Made by a program: the position numbers and the translations under genes. Below the pieces are notes generated by a model. That model saw only the letters and a program-made list of their open reading frames with translations. It searched no databases and was not told where the DNA came from. DNA of 64,000 nucleotides from an uncultured Litorivicinus sp. (GTDB lineage Bacteria; Pseudomonadota; Gammaproteobacteria; Pseudomonadales; Litorivicinaceae), in assembly GCA_902558075.1 (NCBI GenBank), contig CACECO010000003.1, forward strand, positions 62,001 through 126,000, given 5' to 3'. Of this stretch, positions 47,336 through 56,528 are shown in pieces; the first letter of the stretch is position 1; each line of letters begins with the position of its first letter.

Positions 47336-47632
47336 TCGCAATGTGACAATCTGGCGGACCCCCATGCTCGAGTATTCTTCGGCGATTGAATCGATTTCCT
47401 CCTGCGGTGCGCCAACGCAGGTCAGATGCGGAACGAGCTCAAGGTTTGTTTTTGTTAACAAACTCTCAATGACCTGATGCGTGCGCTCCCGAGTGGACCC
47501 ATCAGCACTGTAGGTGATGGAGACAAATTCTGGGTTCAACGAGGCGAGTCGCTCCACAGTTTTTCATAGGCTCGCTTCGGCCTCCGCAGTCTTCGGTGGG
47601 AAAAATTCAAATGACACGCGTAGCGGGTTCAT
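47336..47632 (-). pseudogene. metF: N-terminal relic of metF with internal stop
   Basis: Starts at ATG 47632, overlapping the regulator stop by 4 bp (ATGA). The frame gives VSFEFFPPKTAEAEASL, then a TGA where MetF would have a residue such as Trp, then VERLASLNPEFVSITYSADG and PHLTCVGAPQEEIDSIAEEY, ending after RQIVTLR. About 97 codons remain. The Tyr-Ser-Ala-Asp pattern in place of TYGAGGST also looks relaxed. It cannot produce an enzyme. Confidence 0.85.
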
Positions 47633-48564
47633 GGGCGATCCTGAGTTTTCTCAGAGACCAACAAACTAATATCCAGCACATCGCCAGGCAGTACGTTGGT
47701 TGCGGTAATCTTTAACCCTGCTTCTTCAAGCCAATATTGAATATCGGAAATTGCGATACCCACTGATGGTGGGGTTTTGGCCTGGACAGCTTCAGTAAAT
47801 GCGACCAACAAAAGGCGGCCATGCGGTTTGAGAACGCGTGTCGCTTCTTTGATCAGAGCATCCGGGTTCGATGCGAAATACAGTACCTGGTCAATCGTAA
47901 CGGTATCGAAATGTCGTGCAGGGAATCGCATTTGATACATGTCTTCTTGACGCACTGTCAGGTGTGGAAGATCTGCCTCTGCAAGCGCGTTGCGCGCGAC
48001 CATGACCATTTTTTTCGATAGATCGATGCCGACACCGCTTTCGGCGAGTGGCCCCGCGATCTTCAGCATGCGGCCGGTGCCGGTCGCGATGTCCAGTAGA
48101 TGTCCGACATCTCGCCCCGCTAACGCTTGCTTGACTGCATCACTGAATCTGTATTCATCGCCATGATATTCATGAAGCCTGAGCCAATCGGGAACTTCAG
48201 TTTCGACAAACTCCTCCGAGAGCTTCGCTCGCGCATCACGCAGTTCATTCAGCCGCGCTTGGTCGAGATCCATGAGGTCATCGTCCATTGGCAATTGTTT
48301 CAGCAGACCCGAAACCAGTTGTTGGCAATACGCGTTTTGTGCAACTCGATAAAACACCCAATGTTGTTCACGGAAGCTCTCCAAGACGCCAGCGTCTTGA
48401 AGTAGTTTTAAATGACGGGACACGCGAGGCTGCGATTGGCCGACAATCCGCATCAGTTCTGATACAGTCAACTCCCCTTGAGCGCACAAACGCGTTAGCC
48501 TGAACCGAGTTGGTTCGGCAATCGCCTTTAACACGTCGATATAATCGTAATATGATGTCCACAT
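47629..48564 (-). CDS. sahR: ArsR-family regulator fused to methyltransferase, SahR-like
   Basis: 311 residues from the ATG at 48564 (48576 is also in frame). An ArsR winged-helix domain comes first (LKAIAEPTRFRLTRL, QSQPRVSRHLKLLQDAGVL), then a Class I methyltransferase domain with LLDIATGTGRMLKIA and GVGIDLSKKMV. This architecture matches SahR, the S-adenosylhomocysteine-responsive repressor of methionine-cycle genes such as ahcY, metF and metH. The metF relic overlaps its stop, consistent with that role. A perfect palindrome lies just upstream. Confidence 0.75.
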   Translation of the reverse strand: MWTSYYDYIDVLKAIAEPTRFRLTRLCAQGELTVSELMRIVGQSQPRVSRHLKLLQDAGVLESFREQHWVFYRVAQNAYCQQLVSGLLKQLPMDDDLMDLDQARLNELRDARAKLSEEFVETEVPDWLRLHEYHGDEYRFSDAVKQALAGRDVGHLLDIATGTGRMLKIAGPLAESGVGIDLSKKMVMVARNALAEADLPHLTVRQEDMYQMRFPARHFDTVTIDQVLYFASNPDALIKEATRVLKPHGRLLLVAFTEAVQAKTPPSVGIAISDIQYWLEEAGLKITATNVLPGDVLDISLLVSEKTQDRP

Positions 48565-48579
48565 GCCAGATATCATAAT

Positions 48580-48595
48580 ATAAAGATATCTTTAT
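48580..48595 (+). promoter_or_regulatory. Perfect 16-bp palindrome, candidate SahR operator
   Basis: ATAAAGATATCTTTAT is a perfect inverted repeat centred between the divergent sahR-like gene and the hydrolase gene. ArsR-type proteins bind such sites. It sits 16 bp before the hydrolase ATG at 48612 and next to both possible sahR starts, so it could control both directions and autoregulate sahR. Confidence 0.55.
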
Positions 48596-48611
48596 GTTCA
48601 ATGGAGTTTTG

Positions 48612-49742
48612 ATGTTAGAGCCTACAGTTCGTTTCCACACCGTTCCTCTAAGTCATGCAGAAGGAGTCCTTGGGGTTGCTGTCATTGACCGTCCCAAAGC
48701 CCTCAACGCACTCGATCACACCATGATTCGTGAATTATTACAGATCGTTGAGGCGGTTGAATCAGATGCCGCAATCAAAGGGTTGTGGATCGAATCCTCA
48801 GCCGAGAAAGCATTTTGTGCTGGAGGTGACGTGCGCGATGTCACCAACAATGGCCAAGCTGGGGGGCTAACGGATCTGACGAAATCCTCAGATTACCTTG
48901 CAGATGAATATCTATTGGATGTGTGGTTGCATCATTGTTCCAAGCCGGTGTTTGCATGGGGTGATGGATATATCATGGGTGGTGGCATGGGTGTGTTCCA
49001 AGGCGCAGATGTCCGTTGTGTGACCGAGCATTCGAATTTAGCAATGCCTGAAGTACGGATTGGGTTTGTTCCCGATTGTGGAGGCAGTTGGTTCTTAAAT
49101 CGTGTACCGAATGGTTTGGGTGTTTGTCTTGCAATGAGTGGCGCGACCGTTGGCGCGGCCGATGGTTGTTGGTTAAATTTGGCTGATTGGTTGTTGCCGC
49201 GTGCCGAAAAGTCGGCACTGTTCGAAGCCGTTCTTGGTCTCACATTTGTCTCGAAAGAGACAGCGTTATCGGAGATCGGTGAGATTCTTTATCGGGCGAC
49301 ATCAGAATCGCCCCGACAAGGGCCTTGGGAAGAGAACGGCGCGCGACTAGGTAACAGTATTCGCCACCAGTCACCATTAGCTGTCTGGCATCGGATGCAG
49401 GAGTGGCACCAGGAAATTCCGGAATTATTTGCTGGTCTGGAACAGGCGAGCCCCGGCGCCGCGATGGTCGCAGGCTACCAGCAACAACGAATCAAATTTG
49501 AAAATCTGAGCCAGGCCGTGATTCGGGAACATGACCTTGGGATGCGGTTTTTATCCGACGGTGAGTGGTGCGAAGGCGTGCGGGCGCTGTTGATCGATAA
49601 GGACAAAAGTCCTCAATGGCGGTTCCAATCAGTTCAGGACGTTACATCTGACTGGATTCAGTCGATATTCGCCCCCATGAAGTGGGCAACGACACATCCC
49701 TTGGCAGGCAGACTGTCTGCAAGAGGGTTACCCCACGTTTAA
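48612..49742 (+). CDS. 3-hydroxyisobutyryl-CoA hydrolase (enoyl-CoA hydratase family)
   Basis: 376 residues from the ATG at 48612, five bases after a GGAG site. The crotonase-fold oxyanion pattern is seen in FCAGGDVRDV and YIMGGGMGVFQGADVRCVTE, followed by MPEVRIGFVPDCGGSWFLNR. The length and C-terminal helical part (FLSDGEWCEGVRALLIDKD) fit 3-hydroxyisobutyryl-CoA hydrolase of valine breakdown. The next gene, a 3-hydroxyisobutyrate dehydrogenase, does the following step. Confidence 0.85.
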   Translation: MLEPTVRFHTVPLSHAEGVLGVAVIDRPKALNALDHTMIRELLQIVEAVESDAAIKGLWIESSAEKAFCAGGDVRDVTNNGQAGGLTDLTKSSDYLADEYLLDVWLHHCSKPVFAWGDGYIMGGGMGVFQGADVRCVTEHSNLAMPEVRIGFVPDCGGSWFLNRVPNGLGVCLAMSGATVGAADGCWLNLADWLLPRAEKSALFEAVLGLTFVSKETALSEIGEILYRATSESPRQGPWEENGARLGNSIRHQSPLAVWHRMQEWHQEIPELFAGLEQASPGAAMVAGYQQQRIKFENLSQAVIREHDLGMRFLSDGEWCEGVRALLIDKDKSPQWRFQSVQDVTSDWIQSIFAPMKWATTHPLAGRLSARGLPHV

Positions 49743-49764
49743 TCGAACAACAAGGAACTTCGAT

Positions 49765-50649
49765 ATGGAAGTAGCATTTTTGGGCCTCGGCGTCATGGGT
49801 TACCCGATGGCCGGCCATCTCGCTAAAGCTGGTCACGAAGTAACTGTTTACAACCGAACTACAGCCAAGGCGGATCAGTGGGTCGCTGAATTTGGCGGAC
49901 AAGTTGCTACAACGCCAAAAGATGCGGCAGCCGAACAGGAGATTGTTTTTGCCTGTGTTGGTAATGACAACGATTTGCGTAGCATCACATTGGGTGAGCA
50001 AGGCGCATTTGCTGGGATGAGTGAGGGGGCGTTATTCGTTGACCACACCACAGCGAGTGCAGAAGTCGCCCGTGAACTGGATGCAACTGCTAAATCTCTA
50101 CATGTTGGATTCATAGATGCGCCAGTCTCTGGAGGTCAACAGGGTGCTGAAAATGGTGCACTGACCGTGATGGTTGGTGGAATTCAAGCGAATTTCGATC
50201 GCGCTGCACCGGTGATTGATGCGTTCGCTCGAGCATGCACCTTGATGGGAGAAGTGGGTGCTGGACAGCTGACAAAAATGGTGAATCAGATCTGTATTGC
50301 TGGTTTGGTCGAGGCGTTATCTGAAGGTCTCTCATTCGCTCGTGCAGCCGGACTTGATGCCCACAAGGTTGTTGATGTCATTAGTAAAGGCGCTGCGCAG
50401 TCATGGCAAATGGAAAATCGATATCAGACCATGTTGGCTGACGAATTTGAACATGGATTTGCGGTCGATTGGATGCGCAAAGACCTATCAATCTGTTTAG
50501 CTGAAGCTCGAAAAAATGGCTCTGCGCTTCCGATCACCGCTGCTGTTGATCAGTTCTACGGTGAAGTTCAATCCATGGGTGGCGGTCGTTGGGATACGTC
50601 CAGCTTGTTCGCGCGTTTGGAAGCCATGCGTCAACGTGGTGGCAAGTGA
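49765..50649 (+). CDS. mmsB: 3-hydroxyisobutyrate dehydrogenase (beta-hydroxyacid dehydrogenase)
   Basis: 294 residues. NAD motif FLGLGVMGYPMAGHLAKAG, signature DAPVSGGQQGAENGALTVMVGG and the catalytic Lys in GQLTKMVNQI. It belongs to the MmsB/GlxR family; with the hydrolase 22 bp upstream, oxidation of 3-hydroxyisobutyrate in valine catabolism is most likely. Tartronate semialdehyde reductase is an alternative and would fit the glycolate genes. The stop overlaps recX. Confidence 0.8.
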   Translation: MEVAFLGLGVMGYPMAGHLAKAGHEVTVYNRTTAKADQWVAEFGGQVATTPKDAAAEQEIVFACVGNDNDLRSITLGEQGAFAGMSEGALFVDHTTASAEVARELDATAKSLHVGFIDAPVSGGQQGAENGALTVMVGGIQANFDRAAPVIDAFARACTLMGEVGAGQLTKMVNQICIAGLVEALSEGLSFARAAGLDAHKVVDVISKGAAQSWQMENRYQTMLADEFEHGFAVDWMRKDLSICLAEARKNGSALPITAAVDQFYGEVQSMGGGRWDTSSLFARLEAMRQRGGK

Positions 50650-51079
50650 TCCATTCGACACCTTAATGAATCGCTTGGCCCGTCGAGAGCACTCGCGCGT
50701 CGAGCTTGACCGTAAACTTAAAACTTTCCATCCCGAGCTCCCCCAGCGTGAGCGTATCGAATTGCTTGATCAGTTGGTGGCATTGAATCTGCAATCTGAT
50801 CTGCGATTTGCTGAAATGCTGATTCGATCACGTTTATTTCGTGGACAAGGACGTCGTCGAATTGAACAGGAGCTAATGCAACACGCGATCGACCCGCACG
50901 ATGTAAGTCATTTCTTCGATCAAGCTGAGGATAGCGAGTCTGATCGCTGTCTCGCTGCGCTTAAAAAATGGATGCGTGTTAAAAGAGACCCAACGCGAGA
51001 CAAGGCACTTCGCTTTTTAGCATCACGTGGATTCAATTTTTCGGATGCAACAGAAGCAGTCGACGCGATTTTCCGCTAG
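50639..51079 (+). CDS. recX: RecA regulator RecX
   Basis: 146 residues from the GTG at 50639 (50636 GTG and 50666 ATG also possible). Three-helix RecX repeats; ARREHSRVELDRKL and RFAEMLIRSRLFRGQGRRRI are typical. RecX limits RecA filament growth. It overlaps the dehydrogenase gene and lies 38 bp before alaS. recA itself is 16 kb upstream, so the usual recA-recX pair is split here. Confidence 0.88.
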   Translation: MASDPFDTLMNRLARREHSRVELDRKLKTFHPELPQRERIELLDQLVALNLQSDLRFAEMLIRSRLFRGQGRRRIEQELMQHAIDPHDVSHFFDQAEDSESDRCLAALKKWMRVKRDPTRDKALRFLASRGFNFSDATEAVDAIFR

Positions 51080-51117
51080 CATTGCACCTCATTTGAGTTC
51101 CAGACATTTGAAAAACC

Positions 51118-53715
51118 ATGAAAAGCGCTGAAATCCGTTCGCAGTTCCTTGAATATTTTCAGGAACATGGCCACACCATCGTATCGTCGAGTCCCCTGAT
51201 TCCAGGAAACGATCCGACACTTTTGTTCACTAACGCAGGGATGGTGCAGTTTAAAGATGTGTTCACGGGCGAAGAAACTCGTCCGTATTATCGAGCGACC
51301 ACGTCACAGCGTTGCGTGCGTGCCGGCGGTAAGCACAACGATCTTGAGAATGTTGGTTACACAGCGCGTCATCACACGTTTTTTGAAATGCTTGGGAATT
51401 TCAGTTTTGGTAATTACTTCAAAGAAGATGCTATTCATTTTGCATGGCAATTTTTAACGGAGCGATTGGGGCTTCCGAAAGAGCGCCTTTGGGTAACGGT
51501 GCACCATTCCGATCAAGAAGCTGAAGACATTTGGATTCAAAAAGTTGGCATTGACCCAAATCGGCTCTCCAGACTGGGTGATAGGGATAATTTCTGGTCG
51601 ATGGGTGATACGGGTCCTTGTGGTCCATGCAGTGAAATTTTTTATGATCATGGCCCTGATGTAGCGGGCGGTCCTCCAGGTGCGGAAGATGATGATCTTG
51701 ATCGGTATATCGAGATCTGGAACCTCGTCTTTATGCAATTTGAACAGGCTGCGGATGGGTCACGCGCACCGTTACCGAAGCCATCTGTTGATACCGGTAT
51801 GGGGCTTGAGAGGATTGCAGCTGTGATGCAGGGTGTGCACTCAAATTATGAGATCGATCTGTTCCAGGTGCTATTAAGGGCTGCTGCAGATGCCACGCAG
51901 ACGACAGATCTCGAAGCAAAATCACTGCGCGTGATTGCTGATCACATCCGCAGTTGTTCATTTTTGGTTTGTGATGGCGTTTTGCCCTCGAATGAAGGTC
52001 GTGGGTATGTGTTGCGTCGAATCATTCGTCGCGCAATTCGCCACGGACACAAGCTGGGTTGTGACCAACCCTTTTTTCACAAAATCGTGCATACATTGGT
52101 TGCTGAAATGGGTGAAGCGTATCCGGAGCTCCGTGATAATGAAGATTCCATCGTCGCAGCCTTGAGGCAAGAAGAAGTACAGTTCGCAAAGACCTTGGAT
52201 GCAGGGATGAAGGTCTTGGAGGATGCGGTCGAGTCGCTTCCGGGCAACACACTGTCTGGAGAACTGATTTTCAGGCTTTATGACACGCATGGATTCCCTG
52301 TTGATTTGACCAATGACATCGCGCGAGAGCGTGATCTTGAGCTCGATATCGAAGGGTTTGATCAAGCGATGGCTAAGCAGCGTGAAAAGTCGCGTCAAGC
52401 TTCAAGTTTTGCGGCCGAAGGCCAAGTGCGATTTGATTTGGATCGATCGACGGAATTTCTTGGTTATACGCATCTTAGCGCCAGTGCTGTTGTTGTTGGG
52501 TTGGCGAAAAACGGCCAACAAGTGGAATCACTTACAGCCGGTGAGCCTGGCGTGGTCGTGCTGAATCAAACACCATTTTACGCGGAGAGCGGTGGCCAAC
52601 ACGGAGACTCTGGTTCACTTACATCAGCAGGTGGTTCATTCCAGGTATCTGTAACCAAAAAATATGGTGCGCACTTCGGTCATGAAGGCAAACTTGGTAT
52701 GGGTGGGTTGAAGGTCGGCGATACAGTGAATGCGCGCGTTGAAGGTCCAAGGCGACAGGCGACAGCGCTCAACCATTCGGCGACCCATTTGCTACATGCC
52801 GCACTTCGCGCTGTACTTGGTGAACACGTCACACAGAAAGGGTCACTGGTAACCCATGAGCGCACGCGGTTCGACTTTTCTCACCCGCAGCCAGTCACAG
52901 TTGAAGAGATCGCCGCGATTGAAGCAATGGTCAATGTAGAAATTCGTCGTAACGAGGACGTGGTCACACGAGTCATGCCAATCGAAGAGGCGAAGGCTGC
53001 AGGTGCGATGGCTTTATTTGGTGAAAAATATGATGACGAAGTGCGCGTGCTCTCGATGGGCGAGTTTTCAGTCGAATTATGCGGCGGTACCCACGTCGTT
53101 CGGACGGGTGACATTGGGCTATTCAAAATCATCGCTGAGAACGGTGTTGCCTCAGGTGTTCGTCGAATTGATGCTGTGACAGGTGAAGGTGCCCTTAATC
53201 ATATCCATGCACTTGAGACCACTTTGAATCAAGCGGCAACACTCTTGAAAACAGGCTCAAATGCCGTGCTGTCAAAGATCGAGCAATTAGCTGATCGTCT
53301 CAAGGCTTCAGAGCGTGAAGCGGATGCCTTGAAGATGAAGTTGGCGACAGCTGCCGGCGGCGATTTGTTAGACGATGTTGTCGACGTCGCCGGTGTGCAA
53401 TGTCTGGTTGCAAGTCTTGATGGGCAAGATCCAAAAACGCTACGTGACACCCTCGATCGGGTCAAAAATCGTTTGTCTCAGGGGGTCGTTGTGCTCGCAA
53501 CCGTCCGTGATGACAAAGTGAATTTAATTGCTGGTGTAACAGACAATTTGGTTGAGGAGGTCAAGGCCGGTGATCTGATTGGATTTGTTGCCGCACAAGT
53601 GGGTGGTCGCGGTGGTGGCCGCGCAGATATGGCTCAGGCTGGCGGCACTGAGCCTGCGTCATTACCTGAGGCGCTGAAGTCAGTGCCCGGGTGGCTTGAA
53701 GAACAGTTGAATTAG
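51118..53715 (+). CDS. alaS: Alanyl-tRNA synthetase
   Basis: 865 residues, full length. Class II core starts at the N-terminus ([32 protein letters not shown]), followed by the editing domain with zinc ligands [12 protein letters not shown] and [11 protein letters not shown], and the C-Ala domain ([15 protein letters not shown]). Charges tRNA-Ala. The recX-alaS-lysC order is common in gammaproteobacteria. Confidence 0.98.
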   Translation: MKSAEIRSQFLEYFQEHGHTIVSSSPLIPGNDPTLLFTNAGMVQFKDVFTGEETRPYYRATTSQRCVRAGGKHNDLENVGYTARHHTFFEMLGNFSFGNYFKEDAIHFAWQFLTERLGLPKERLWVTVHHSDQEAEDIWIQKVGIDPNRLSRLGDRDNFWSMGDTGPCGPCSEIFYDHGPDVAGGPPGAEDDDLDRYIEIWNLVFMQFEQAADGSRAPLPKPSVDTGMGLERIAAVMQGVHSNYEIDLFQVLLRAAADATQTTDLEAKSLRVIADHIRSCSFLVCDGVLPSNEGRGYVLRRIIRRAIRHGHKLGCDQPFFHKIVHTLVAEMGEAYPELRDNEDSIVAALRQEEVQFAKTLDAGMKVLEDAVESLPGNTLSGELIFRLYDTHGFPVDLTNDIARERDLELDIEGFDQAMAKQREKSRQASSFAAEGQVRFDLDRSTEFLGYTHLSASAVVVGLAKNGQQVESLTAGEPGVVVLNQTPFYAESGGQHGDSGSLTSAGGSFQVSVTKKYGAHFGHEGKLGMGGLKVGDTVNARVEGPRRQATALNHSATHLLHAALRAVLGEHVTQKGSLVTHERTRFDFSHPQPVTVEEIAAIEAMVNVEIRRNEDVVTRVMPIEEAKAAGAMALFGEKYDDEVRVLSMGEFSVELCGGTHVVRTGDIGLFKIIAENGVASGVRRIDAVTGEGALNHIHALETTLNQAATLLKTGSNAVLSKIEQLADRLKASEREADALKMKLATAAGGDLLDDVVDVAGVQCLVASLDGQDPKTLRDTLDRVKNRLSQGVVVLATVRDDKVNLIAGVTDNLVEEVKAGDLIGFVAAQVGGRGGGRADMAQAGGTEPASLPEALKSVPGWLEEQLN

Positions 53716-53723
53716 GAAGTTCG

Positions 53724-54953
53724 ATGGCGTTGATCGTTCAAAAATATGGCGGCACCAGCGTCGGCACTGTGGAGCTTATCCAAGGTGTTGCGCAGAAAGT
53801 GAAGGGATTCAGAGAGCAGAGTCACGATGTTGTGGTCGTTGTCTCTGCGATGAGCGGAGAGACTAATCGATTGATCGGTATGGCGAGTGAGATTAGTCAG
53901 CAGCCTGTTCCGCGTGAAATGGATGTATTGGTCTCGACCGGTGAGCAGGTGACCATCGCTCTGCTCGCAATGGCCCTGGCCGAACTCGGTTGTGCGGCGA
54001 AAAGTTACACTGGTGGACAAGTCCGTATTCACACGGATAGCGTCCACACCAAGGCACGTATTCAAGCCGTTGATGATAAAAATATGCATGCCGACCTCAA
54101 AGCGGGTCGGGTTGTGATTGTTGCAGGTTTCCAAGGTATGGATGACAGCAATAACATCACGACACTTGGCCGAGGCGGATCAGACACGACTGCGGTTGCC
54201 TTGGCGGCTGCGTTAAAAGCAGACGAATGTCAGATCTACACAGACGTGAATGGGGTTTACACAACCGACCCGCGGGTTGTTGAATCAGCACGTCGTCTGT
54301 CGAAAATCACCTTTGAAGAGATGCTTGAAATGGCGTCTCTTGGGTCAAAAGTTTTGCAGATTCGGTCGGTCGAATTTGCCGGCAAATACAATGTGCCGCT
54401 TCGTGTGCTGTCAACATTTGAAGATGGCCCTGGCACATTGATCACTACTGAGGAGTTAGATTCCATGGAACAACCCGTTATTTCAGGTATTGCGTTTAAC
54501 CGTGACGAAGCAAAGTTAACTTTACTTGGCGTGCCCGATGTTCCTGGTGTCGCAGCAAAAATTTTGGCGCCAGTTGGCGCGGAAAATATCGAAGTTGACA
54601 TGATCGTTCAAAACGTAGGTGCAGATCAGACAACTGATTTTACCTTTACTGTCCATCGCAATAGTGTCGAATCAGCTTATGAGGTGCTACGAGGTGTTGC
54701 CAAAGAATTGGGTGCGCGTGAAGTTCGAAAAGATTCGAAGATATGTAAAGTGTCAGTCGTTGGTGTTGGCATGCGTTCGCATGCTGGGGTGGCGAGTCAG
54801 ATGTTTGAGACACTTGCTGCTGAGGGCATCAATATTCAAATGATCTCGACCTCTGAAATTAAGATTTCGGTCGTGGTCGATGAAAAATATCTCGAGCTAG
54901 CTGTACGTGCTTTGCATCAGGCATTCGAATTGGCGCTTGAGGATGCCAATTAA
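53724..54953 (+). CDS. lysC: Aspartate kinase
   Basis: 409 residues. LysC phosphorylates aspartate in lysine, threonine and methionine synthesis. N-terminal VQKYGGTSVGTVE, TLGRGGSDTTAVALAAAL, and two C-terminal ACT domains (VPDVPGVAAKIL; MISTSEIKISVVVDE) are seen. Feedback regulation is likely. The typical csrA and tRNA-Ser neighbours are absent; tcdA overlaps the end instead. Confidence 0.96.
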   Translation: MALIVQKYGGTSVGTVELIQGVAQKVKGFREQSHDVVVVVSAMSGETNRLIGMASEISQQPVPREMDVLVSTGEQVTIALLAMALAELGCAAKSYTGGQVRIHTDSVHTKARIQAVDDKNMHADLKAGRVVIVAGFQGMDDSNNITTLGRGGSDTTAVALAAALKADECQIYTDVNGVYTTDPRVVESARRLSKITFEEMLEMASLGSKVLQIRSVEFAGKYNVPLRVLSTFEDGPGTLITTEELDSMEQPVISGIAFNRDEAKLTLLGVPDVPGVAAKILAPVGAENIEVDMIVQNVGADQTTDFTFTVHRNSVESAYEVLRGVAKELGAREVRKDSKICKVSVVGVGMRSHAGVASQMFETLAAEGINIQMISTSEIKISVVVDEKYLELAVRALHQAFELALEDAN

Positions 54954-55719
54954 TACGCCAGATGCGTTTCGTGGTATCGATCGCCTGTACGGCGATCATG
55001 CCTATCAGAGGCTTTCAACAAAATGTGTTTATGTTGTCGGTATCGGTGGTGTTGGTTCGTGGGTAGTAGAGAGCTTAGCGCGCTCAGGGATCGGTGAGAT
55101 TCGGCTCGCGGATCTCGATGATATTTGCGTAAGCAACACCAATCGCCAGATCCACGCGCTGTCATTAACGATCGGCCAATCTAAAATTGATGTGATGGCA
55201 GAACGTTGTCGATCGATCAACCCTGAGATCACTGTTCATTGTGATCACGCCTTTATCACGGATAAAACAGTTAATGCGTATGTCGACTCTGATTTTGATT
55301 TAGTGATCGATTGTGGCGATAACCAGATGGCAAAAGCGGCATTAATCAGTCATTGCAAGCGAATTAAAGTTCCTGTGATTACGATTGGAGCTGCGGGTGG
55401 CCGAATTGATCCGAGTAAAGTCCAGGTGCGTGATCTTGCAAAAACAGATGGTGATGCATTGCTCGCGTCGGTGCGTCAAACACTCAGAAATCGCTACGGA
55501 TTTTCACGAAGGCTAGGGAAACGCTTTTCTGTGAGTGCGGTGTATTCCGATGAGCAAACACGTTACCTGCAGGCAGATGGTTCCATCGGACAGCAGAGGC
55601 CGAGCGTTGGAGCGAATCGACTTGATTGTGCAGGATCTTTGGGGGCTGCAACTCATGTCACTGCGGTATTTGCCTTTCAAGCGACCGCTAAAGCGATCGA
55701 TATCCTGCTTACTGAATGA
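54943..55719 (+). CDS. tcdA: tRNA threonylcarbamoyladenosine dehydratase
   Basis: 258 residues from the ATG at 54943, just after TTGAGG, overlapping lysC. TcdA (CsdL) makes the cyclic form of t6A in tRNAs, an ATP-dependent E1-like enzyme. The nucleotide loop is VVGIGGVGSWVVESLARSG, and ADLDDICVSNTNRQIHAL follows. The YGFSRRLGKRFSV C-terminal part is family-typical. The 3' end overlaps the convergent DUF4198 gene. Confidence 0.9.
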   Translation: MPINTPDAFRGIDRLYGDHAYQRLSTKCVYVVGIGGVGSWVVESLARSGIGEIRLADLDDICVSNTNRQIHALSLTIGQSKIDVMAERCRSINPEITVHCDHAFITDKTVNAYVDSDFDLVIDCGDNQMAKAALISHCKRIKVPVITIGAAGGRIDPSKVQVRDLAKTDGDALLASVRQTLRNRYGFSRRLGKRFSVSAVYSDEQTRYLQADGSIGQQRPSVGANRLDCAGSLGAATHVTAVFAFQATAKAIDILLTE

Positions 55720-56500
55720 CCTCGAGCGTTATCGTTGGCCAATGACTAATCCAATCGTATTTGGGGTTGTCGTCGGGCCGAATAACGACTCCGCTGATGA
55801 GATACCGGTCGGCACTCGGTAACTCTAGCTCCACTCGACCATTAGCGTCTGTGAAAGCTTTCGAGATGATAGCTCGATCGCTGTGTCGAAATGCCTTGAC
55901 CAAAACGCCCTCGAGTGGAGTTTGTCCATCGTACAGAGTAAATGCATAGTTTCCAGGGGTGATCTGTGTCCATTGCCCCTCCAGAACCAGCTCAAATGGC
56001 ATTTCTCCGGAGAGCGAGTCATTTACTTTCGCTTGTCCAGCTTTGATGAAACTTTTTGCGACTCGAACATAGCGTTCTGTGACTGGAACGATTTGCGGAA
56101 TCGCGGGGTACTGATTTAGTTGACGTTGGAGACCATCCAGCATGATGTAGTTTGCCCAGCGTTCGTCGTCGTCACCAAATCGTATTGAAAATGGCGTGGT
56201 TTGATGGATTACACGATTGAGACCATCGTCGACTGCAACGGTTGCTGCGGGTCGAGAATCACCTAATAACCCTTTTATCTCATGCTTGGTTTGACCAATG
56301 ACAATAAACGTTGCTGTGTCGACGGTTAGGTAGGGTTGTGCGCTACCACGGAACATTTCTCCAACTTTGAGGGTGAGCTCAACTGTGTTGTTTGCGGCCG
56401 TGTAGTGTTTTGATGGCTCGATCCAAAATTCATGGCCCTGAATTTGCGTGCACGATATCAGAAGTCCAACTGAGAATGTTAGGCTACGGGCTATTGTCAT
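55709..56500 (-). CDS. DUF4198 exported protein, likely metal-related
   Basis: 263 residues with a signal peptide. The mature N-terminus HEFWIEPSKHY carries two His, a common pattern for DUF4198, whose members sit near Ni/Co transport genes. The C-terminal part is an Ig-like carboxypeptidase-regulatory fold (TDANGRVELELPSADRYLI). Function unknown; periplasmic. Divergent from the HupE-type gene by 28 bp, so both are likely expressed from one control region. Confidence 0.7.
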   Translation of the reverse strand: MTIARSLTFSVGLLISCTQIQGHEFWIEPSKHYTAANNTVELTLKVGEMFRGSAQPYLTVDTATFIVIGQTKHEIKGLLGDSRPAATVAVDDGLNRVIHQTTPFSIRFGDDDERWANYIMLDGLQRQLNQYPAIPQIVPVTERYVRVAKSFIKAGQAKVNDSLSGEMPFELVLEGQWTQITPGNYAFTLYDGQTPLEGVLVKAFRHSDRAIISKAFTDANGRVELELPSADRYLISGVVIRPDDNPKYDWISHWPTITLEVIQ

Positions 56501-56528
56501 ATTACCTCTAGGATTTGAGAATGAATCG

